Shown: one piece after another, positions 56,961 through 64,000 of the stretch
Layout: each line of letters begins with the position of its first letter
Numbering within the stretch: the stretch's first letter is position 1
Assembly: GCA_025200525.1 (NCBI GenBank)
Contig: CM045762.1
Coordinates: 25,225,084 to 25,289,083 of the forward strand
Direction of reading: 5' to 3'
Source of the DNA: Camellia lanceoleosa
Taxonomy: Eukaryota; Streptophyta; Magnoliopsida; Ericales; Theaceae
DNA length: 64,000 bases
Position numbers and translations under genes: made by a program
The notes under the pieces: generated by a model
Database searches by the model: none
Seen by the model: the letters and a program-made list of their open reading frames with translations, nothing else
What the model was told of the DNA's origin: nothing

Positions 56961-57611
56961 ATTCCAACACGTATCAACAAAAAGCCCTCAAATTTTCCTC
57001 TATATCTCATCAAATGCTCATAAATAACAACTCAAATAGATAGAGGAAGTGAACAGTACCAAAAAAAGAAAATCTAAAGACGCTACCTCCCTCCATTCGG
57101 AGACGAAATCCTGATCATTTATCAACACAACCCCGATCGTACAGTCACCCGTAGGGTTTCGAACTCAAAATTCAAAGTAAACCCTAGTACACGATCAAAC
57201 CACCCTGAAGGCTGAAGAGGGAGAGGAGTCTCGAACCACTTGCGAGAAGAGAGAGAGTGATATCAATGGTCGATGATGCAAGAGAGAGCCAACGACAGAC
57301 TTGCGATGCACTGAGATAGATAGAAACAATGGTTGATGATGCGAGAGAGAACCAGCGATAGATTTGCGATGCGAGAGAGAACCAGCGATAGATTTGCGAT
57401 GCGAGAACTTCTGGTGCCAAGAATAACCTAGGTTCGATCGTAACTTTACTCTAATACCATGATAAAAGAGAATGAATAGAAATCTTGTCTATTACGAATC
57501 AATAAACTAAGTAATCAACTGAGTACAATTATATAAGCTAATAGAATAAAACCCTAACAACCTAGAGGACTAAACTATCCTTAATGAACAATATAAACTA
57601 CAAAATTCACA

Positions 57612-58272
57612 TATACCAATTTGTCCGGATTGTGGAAGGAAACATAAAGACGTCTGTTATCGAGCAACGGGTGCCTGTTTCAGATGTGGTAAAACCGGCC
57701 ACATGATGAGAGATTGTCCAGTCCGGTTCGAGAATGCCAATCACCCCGCAGCAAGTTCAACCAGATCTGCCTCCGTAACAAGAACAAATGCCAGAACGAA
57801 GCCAGGGGTAACACCAGGAATGAAACGCTAAGACAAGGGAGAGTGTTCTCACTAGTGCCTGGGGCTGTACAGAATACTAAATCAGTGGTGTCAGATATAA
57901 TCTCTATCTGTGTAGAATGCCTATATGTTGATAGATTCTGGTTCTACACACTCATTTGTATCGCATGCTTTTTCTCAAAAATTAATTAGACCCTTGGAAC
58001 CTATGAACTATTTACTATCTATATCTATACCATCTGGAGGTTCTATGATATGTGCTTATATTTATTCGGCATGTGATATTATTATTAGTGATATGATATT
58101 GTATGATGATTTACTGCCTTTGAGCATTGACCATTTTGACTGTATATTGGGCATAGATTGGTTAACGAAGTATTGTGCAACTATTGATTATGTAAATAAA
58201 ACTATTGTGTTTCAACCACCTGGTATGCCTGAGTTTGTATTTGTTGGGAATTGGGTAATTCCTCCACCGTGA
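57612..58272 (+). pseudogene. gag-pol: Chromovirus gag zinc knuckles and protease
   Basis: Immediately after copia-2, the frame reads CPDCGRKHKDVC and CFRCGKTGHMMRDC, the gag zinc knuckles. A frameshifted region follows, then the retropepsin MLIDSGSTHSFVSHAF (57925 on) and HFDCILGIDWLTKYCATIDY, as in RVP_2-type proteases of chromoviruses. Confidence 0.9.
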
Positions 58273-58464
58273 TTGATTTCTTTTGTGAAAGCCAGGAAGT
58301 TATTACGAAAAGGGTGCTGGGGTTACTTATGTTGCGTGTTGATTGTGACTTCTGATGGTTCTACTGTTGAGAACTTCTCTGCAGTAAATGAATTTCCCAA
58401 TGTATTCCCAAATGATTTACCCGGAGACTTAATTGATAGGGAAATCTAGTTTACTATTGATGTA

Positions 58465-59238
58465 GTGCTTGGAACACAACCTATTTCTAAGACCCCTTAT
58501 AGAATGTCAATCTCAGAATTGAAAGAATTGAAAATCCAACTCCAAGAACTGTTAGACAAGAAATTCATCCGACCGAGCACTTCACCTTGGGATGCTCCAG
58601 TTTTGTTTGTTAAAAAGAAAGATGGGTCTTTGAGGTTAATTATGTATAGATTATCGGGAATTGAATAGAGTAACTATCAAGAATAAGTATCCATTGCCCC
58701 GAATAGATGATTTGTTTGACCAACTCCAGGGAGCCCAACTGTTTTCTAAAATTGACCTTAGATCGGGCTATCATCAATTGAAAGTTAAGGCAGAAGACAT
58801 CGAGAAAACTGCTTTCCGGACTAGATATTAGTAATGTCATTTGGGGTAACAAATGCACCTGCGGCTTTCATGGACCTAGTGAATAAGGTTTTTAAACAAT
58901 TTCTTGATGAATTTATAGTTGTATTTATTGATGACATCTTAATTTATTCTAAAAGCAGGGAAAAACATGAACATCACCTGAGAACTGCATTACAGGTTTT
59001 GAGAGAAAAGAAGTTGCATAGAAAATTGTCCAAATGTAAATTTTGGCTTGACAGCGTAGCATTTCTAGGACATGTAATCAACAAAGATGACATATCAATA
59101 GACCCACAGAAAATTGAAGCCATTGTGGACTGGCCAAGACCGACCAATGTGTTAGAAATCAGAAGTTTTATAGGGCTTGCTAGCTACTACCGCAAATTTG
59201 TGAGAAACTTCTCTAAGCTTGCCATGCCATTGACATAG
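58465..59238 (+). pseudogene. pol: Chromovirus reverse transcriptase, broken
   Basis: Motifs in order are [35 protein letters not shown], a frameshifted [24 protein letters not shown] part, then VFIDDILIYSKSREKHEHHL (catalytic FIDD, about 58924) and FLGHVINKDDISIDPQKIEA. Frameshifts at ~58645 and ~58835 break it. Confidence 0.9.
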
Positions 59239-59720
59239 TTGACCCAAAAAAATATACCATTTGATTTGACTGATCAACGGGAATCAGCTTTCCAAGAACT
59301 AAAAACTAAATTGATAACCGCACCTATTTTGACATTGCCTAACGAAAGTGATGGGTTTCAGATTCACAACGATACTTCCTATAAGGGCTTGGGGTGTGTG
59401 TTAATGCAAAATGGGAAAGTAATTGCGTATGCTTCTCGGTAACTCCACCCTCATGAAAAGAACTATCCAACTTATGACCTTAAACTTGTAGCTGTGGTTT
59501 TTGCATTGAAAATCTAGTGCCATTATTTGTACAGAGTAGCTTGTGAAGTATATACTGATCATAAAAGCTTGAAATATTTCTTTACTCAGAAAGAATTAAA
59601 AATGAGACAGAGACGATGGCTCGAATTGATCAAAGATTATGACTTGTAAATCCTGCACCATCCGGGAAAGGCAAATACCGTTGCCGATACTCTGAGCCGA
59701 AAATCAATTAGGAATTTATC
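59239..59720 (+). pseudogene. pol: Chromovirus RNase H, broken
   Basis: QRESAFQELKTKLITAPILT and FQIHNDTSYKGLGCVLMQNG (the DAS motif is DTS) are followed by a TAA after ASR, then AVVFALKI*CHYLYR and [20 protein letters not shown] with further stops. Confidence 0.88.
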
Positions 59721-60706
59721 ATGTTCACTCACCAGTCAGAAAGAATTGTTATGTGACTTAGAAAGAAATGAGATTGAAATTGTGTTGCGAGAACAAAGTG
59801 GAGTCTTAACTGCCATTTCTACCCAACCTACCATACTTGAAGAAATTAAAGAAAGGCAATTATAGGATGAATTTTTGAAGAAGATTGTTGATAAAATTGA
59901 CTCAAAACCAAGGCCAGGATTTGTGTTTGAAAACAATGTGTTGAAGTTTTAGAATCGACTTTGTGTGCTAGATTGTTCGGATTTGAGAAAACGTGTTATG
60001 ACTAAAACTCACAACTCAAAGTTTGTTATGCACCCAAGAAACACGAAAATGTACAAGGATTTGAAATAGAATTTTTGGTGGCTTGGAATAAAGAAAAGCA
60101 TTCGATTTTGTGGCTAGATGTTTGCATTGCCAACAAGTTAAAGTGAACATCAACGACACGCTAGATTGCTTCAACCGCTCTAACTTCGGAATGAAAATGG
60201 AAGCATATTACCAAGGACTTCATTGTGGGATTGCCTCGCTCCTCCGATGTATGAATTTTATTTAGGTCATTGTAGATCGTTTAACTAAATCTGCCCACTT
60301 TCTGCCTGTCAAATCTTTGTATAATGCGGATAAATTGGCTAACATCTATGTAAATGAGATAGTAAGATTACACGGTGTGCCAGTATCTATTGTGTCCAAC
60401 AGAGATCCTAAGTTCACTTCAAGATTCTAGCAGAGTCTACAGGAAGCTTTGGGAACTGAGTTAAGATCGGCAAAGGCTTATCACCCATAGACAGATGACC
60501 AATCAGAACGAACCATTCAAACCTTTGAAGATATGCTTAGAATGTATGTATTAGATTTCCACGGGACTTGGGAGACTTATCTACCTCTAGCTGAGTTTAT
60601 GTACAACAACAGTTATTATACAAGTATCAGTATGGCTCCTTATGAAGCATTGTATGGTAGGAAATGCCGATCTCCGATTTCTTAAGCCGAAGTAAGCGAT
60701 AGACTT
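59721..60706 (+). pseudogene. pol: Chromovirus integrase, broken
   Basis: Degenerate zinc-binding and core motifs: SKFVMHPRNTKMYKDLK, ARCLHCQQVKVN, then DFIVGLPRSSDV-like and [36 protein letters not shown] (DRD replaced by NRD) and AYHP*TDDQSERTIQTFEDM complete the core. At least eight in-frame stops and several indels. Confidence 0.85.
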
Positions 60707-61329
60707 TTGTTAGGACCAGAACTTGTGCAAGAAACCACTAAAAACGTAAAATTGATTCAACCACGATTGAAAACTGCACAAAGTCGCCAAAAGAGTTATG
60801 CGAATGTTCAAAAAAGAGACAGGGAATATAACGTTGGGGATCATGTGTTTATTAAAGTAACTCTTATGAAAGGGCAAACTCGATTTGGTGTAAAGGGCAA
60901 GTTAGCACCGAAATATGTTGGGCCATATGAGATTTTAGAGAAAATCAACATGGTGACGTATCAGGTAGCCCTACCGCCAGTCATGGAACATATGCATAAT
61001 ATTTTTTATGTCTCAATGCTGCAAGAATATTTGAGAGATTCGTTCCACGTGATTGAACCAACTCATGTGCTCTTGACCCAACTCATGTGCTCTTGAAAGA
61101 TGACTATACGTACGAAGAGAAGCCAATTTAGGCTGTGAACTGACAAATCAAAAGATTGAGGAACAAAGAAATACCTTTGGTAAAAATTGATTGGCAAAAT
61201 CACGGAGGAACCTATGCAACTCGGGAGACAGAGAAAGATATGATGAGAAGATACCCTGATTTCTTTCCTTTGGACCCGATGTTCTTCCAAAATGAAAGCA
61301 ATTCGAGTTTGGAGGACCAAACTCTTTAA
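60707..61329 (+). pseudogene. pol: Chromovirus integrase C-terminus with chromodomain-like tail
   Basis: The open part (60707-61096) has QSRQKSYANVQKRDREYNVG and GKLAPKYVGPYEILEKINMV, the GPY/F module. A duplicated 21-bp segment (ACTCATGTGCTCTTGACCCA, 61061-61098) introduces a stop. Past another stop (VN*QIK), the tail reads IKRLRNKEIPLVKIDWQNHG, then a YPDFF end before the final stop. This tail resembles the C-terminal chromodomain that directs chromoviruses to heterochromatin. Confidence 0.8.
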
Positions 61330-61340
61330 GGGGGGAAGAC

Positions 61341-61691
61341 TGTAACAATCCCGACCTATAATTAGCCGATAAACCATGATTAATTATGTCTAATGAGTAA
61401 TTAAGATGAAATTCTGAATTAATTGCATGTGTTTTTGTTTTGTTCTGCGAACTGAAGGCCTTATCGACATCCAATCACGAAATTGATTTGATTTCTACGT
61501 TATTTGAGATTTTTAGAATTTTATGGTAGGTTTCATTAAAATTCGATTTGAAACAAATAAATTAGAATAAATTATCACACTTAGTTATCTTTAACTCCAA
61601 TTAATTAGAGCCACTAATGGAGCCTATATAAGGCTAATACAATCTCTAGAATACATTTTTGCTCTTTCATATCATCATCCTTGAGTCCCTA

Positions 61692-61741
<50 letters not shown>

Positions 61742-63884
61742 ATCAAAGCTTGAGAAGGGTGAATTGCAAGGAAATTGAAGGGAGTTGGCTTAGAAGCTTA
61801 AAGATTTAGTAATCTAGAGCCTAATTAAAGAGTTTAGGTAAGGATTCAAGCCTTTACTTGTGTAATTAAGACATACCACATGAATTCAAGAGGAATTGGT
61901 TAAGAATTAAGCTTTGAGAGGTGAATTAGAGGCTAAACCATGCATGCATGCTCATTTCTCAAAGAGTTTGATTTCTAAGAAATTCTCTCATGCATGCCAT
62001 TGTTCTAACCTTGTTTGGGGAATTCATCAAACTCTACATCCTTTTACCTTAATTGATCATGTTTTCGGAGGAAAGAAATCATGTTTTATCATGCATGTGT
62101 TATACATTGAATTTTAAGTTTGATTTCAACATTTGACTTGCTCTTTGAGCCTTGATTTTTGCGAAACAACTTTTAATTCATTAAGTTCTATGATTTTATA
62201 TATATTTTCTCAAAGTTTTGGGCCCAAAAGGGGCGTGTAGCAGCTTTGAATTTGAGTTTTGGACTTAAGAAGATCCATCTGGAAATTCTAGATTTCGGCC
62301 TCATCGCTCGAGCGACAGATCCTATGCTTGATCGCATGCTCGAGCGATCACTCTGTATCTTGCACTTCCGCTTAAGCAACCAAAAGTTGGCTCGAGCGTA
62401 AAATGCATGCTCCCAGAAGTTTACCACTTTTGCAGACCGCTCGAGCGACAAGAGTTGCGCTTGAGCGAGGACCTTAGTCTTACGCTCGAGCGACTGTCGA
62501 GCAGAGAATTCACACAAACAGTACTTTTGCAGAGTTTACAAACCACTCGAGCGACCGAAGTTGCGCTCGAGCGACCACATTTATTTTGGGCCTCCACTCG
62601 AGCGAAGGAAGTTACGCTCGAACGAGGGCCCTGTTTTCAGCACATTTGACCTAGTGTTTTGAAACATATTTTGCCATCTTTATTGCATCCTAGGCATTCT
62701 TAAGCCTTAGTTAAGACATAATAATGAGGATAAAACTTAGAAACACACTAAGAACGAAACATAATGAGTTAAGTATATTCTGAGCGTATGTTTCAATGTA
62801 TATCTGCTATGTGTTTGTGTAGGTCACGGGCCATAGACCATTCGAATCGCCCGCTTTCTCTATTTTGCTATCGGAGCCATCTAAAAGTAATAACTCCGTA
62901 AAGTTATGTTTAACATATAACATTAATTGTTTTTTGATGATATGAAATGATCAGTTTTTTGAAATGCTATATCTTGTATGAATGAATGATTGTCTAAGTT
63001 CTTGAAGTGTATTTGTGGCATCCTTAGCATCATATGATATGCGTGATCAGAATGCCTTTATGGTCGTCCCTTTATGGGTCATCGGAAACGTCTCCGTGCA
63101 CATGAATCACCGGAATGCTTTATGGCTGTCCCTTTATGGGTTATCAGAATGCCTTCACGGCCGTCCCTTCATGGGTCATCGGATTTGATAACGCTAATGG
63201 ATGTACCACGTACTATCATATGAAATGTATGAACTTTGAATACGAATTTGATTATGTATATGAATCTGTTTCTGCTTTGACATCTGATTATGTACAAGAC
63301 TCTATTTCTGTATGAACATCATTCAGTAAAACCTTTACTCTGTTATTATTCACTGGGGTTCCGCTCACTATTTTTTATTATGTATGTAGGTGAGCAGGCG
63401 CATGACCAGACCTAAACTGCTGCCTGGAGAGTTTTGTTTTGTTAACCACCCTTTTGTGCCTCTTGAGGGAGTTCTGGATTAAGTCAAGTCACGTGGTCAT
63501 GTTTTGGGAACGATGTGTTTTTAACTCTTGTTTTGTTTTCTTTTCGTGGCTCTCATACAATTTCTGACTTTTTGTATAATGGGCTAAGTCTCACTTTTGT
63601 CTTATCTATTTATGACTTTTTGTATAATAGGCTAAGTCTCACTTTTGTCTTATCTATATCGACGAGTGACATAAGATTGTTACATTATAACGTCACATGT
63701 ATGTATATAAAAATTTAAATTACATGTCCCATGTTTGTCTACACAGCTCAATGAACGTTTTATATTGTATATTTGTTTTCGCAACCCCTTAATACATGTT
63801 AATATGTTCAGAGGCCTTTGGTAATCCCAGGATTACTAGCTGATTATAGCGCGAAACCTATAGGGGTGAGTTTGGGTCGTGACA
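61341..63884 (+). repeat. Chromovirus 3' LTR
   Basis: 2544 bp, TGTAACAATC...GGTCGTGACA, preceded by AAGGGGGGAAGAC. The TG/AG microsatellite is only ~17+5 repeats (61697-61742) against ~36+11 in the 5' LTR. Sub-repeats are conserved. TATA at 61625-61632. Confidence 0.92.
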
Positions 63885-64000
63885 CTTAAGTAGTGGCCAA
63901 ATTTGAATTTTAGACGTTACATCAAGGGCTAATGCATAAGGAGTGGATTAAGTATGATTTAAGGGATTGACTAGGATTTTGGGACTAAAAATGGGTTGTC
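63885..64000. other. Right flank, no feature seen
   Basis: The CTTAA duplication followed by 111 bp of unannotated sequence. Confidence 0.6.

Larger units (their letters stand above)
52319..57611 (-). mobile_element. Copia-2, reverse-oriented, nested in chromovirus gag
   Basis: TATAC duplications (52314-52318, 57612-57616) flank 150- and 152-bp LTRs (52319-52468, 57460-57611). On the minus strand the primer site TGGTATTAGAG (57459-57449) directly abuts the 5' LTR, and a TTTGAGAGGGGG purine tract (52480-52469) abuts the 3' LTR. Coding order on the minus strand is gag, protease, integrase, RT, RNase H, with frameshifts and stops throughout. Confidence 0.95.

Overview
The window is a transposon-dense stretch of a plant nuclear genome, almost certainly a eudicot. 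The base composition is AT-rich. The elements present are Ty1/copia and Ty3/gypsy retrotransposons of plant lineages, an L1-type plant LINE, hAT- and Harbinger-like elements and several MITEs. There are also shreds of plant genes: a cysteine-rich receptor-like kinase, an aluminium-resistance/cystathionine-lyase-like PLP enzyme, and a CW-like zinc-finger exon. I see no rRNA, tRNA or CRISPR locus and no gene that looks intact and unquestionably host. Every large element is broken or non-autonomous.

Layout. 1-4334: copy 1 of a local segmental duplication carrying a Cys-rich exon remnant, interrupted by a 2.47 kb solo LTR (1469-3937, TSD ATAAA). 4335/4380-11898: a decayed TNT1-like copia element (copia-1) whose LTR appears to carry a short first gag exon. 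11899-13450: a minus-strand gene fragment of the aluminium-resistance family. 13500-22900: a tandem array whose repeated unit holds a TATA-like box, a splice-donor-like junction and a 55-58 codon ORF. It is interrupted by a Harbinger-like MITE and by a 5'-truncated LINE that itself holds a solo LTR (17740-19987, TSD GTTCC). 24811-31933: a 7.1 kb LINE with a 17-bp TSD that split a host exon in frame and carries an antisense receptor-kinase genomic fragment at its 5' end. 32650-33097 and 42249-45110: copy 2 of the duplication. Inside it lies a 9.15 kb Tat-like gypsy element (33098-42243, TSD AATAC, 403-bp LTRs) without integrase, with a two-phase ~50-bp satellite and antisense ORFs. 45362-46162: a hAT-like element with 8-bp TSD. 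46690-47870: an old LINE remnant. 48753-63884: a 15.1 kb Tekay/Del-like chromovirus (TSD CTTAA), split in the gag zinc knuckle by a reverse-oriented 5.3 kb copia element (copia-2, TSD TATAC).

How it fits together. The two duplication copies act as natural empty-site controls for the solo LTR at 1469, the Tat element and a MITE, so the insertion order can be read directly from the sequence. Stop codons in the retroelements mostly sit where one C-to-T or G-to-A transition explains them, as expected of methylated, silenced DNA. The most unusual items are the spliced, LTR-initiated gag of copia-1; the antisense kinase capture at the LINE 5' end; the host exon reassembled across the LINE; the tandem small-ORF family; and the antisense, intron-containing gene inside the integrase-less Tat element. 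Names of families rest on motif recognition by eye; no database search was run.
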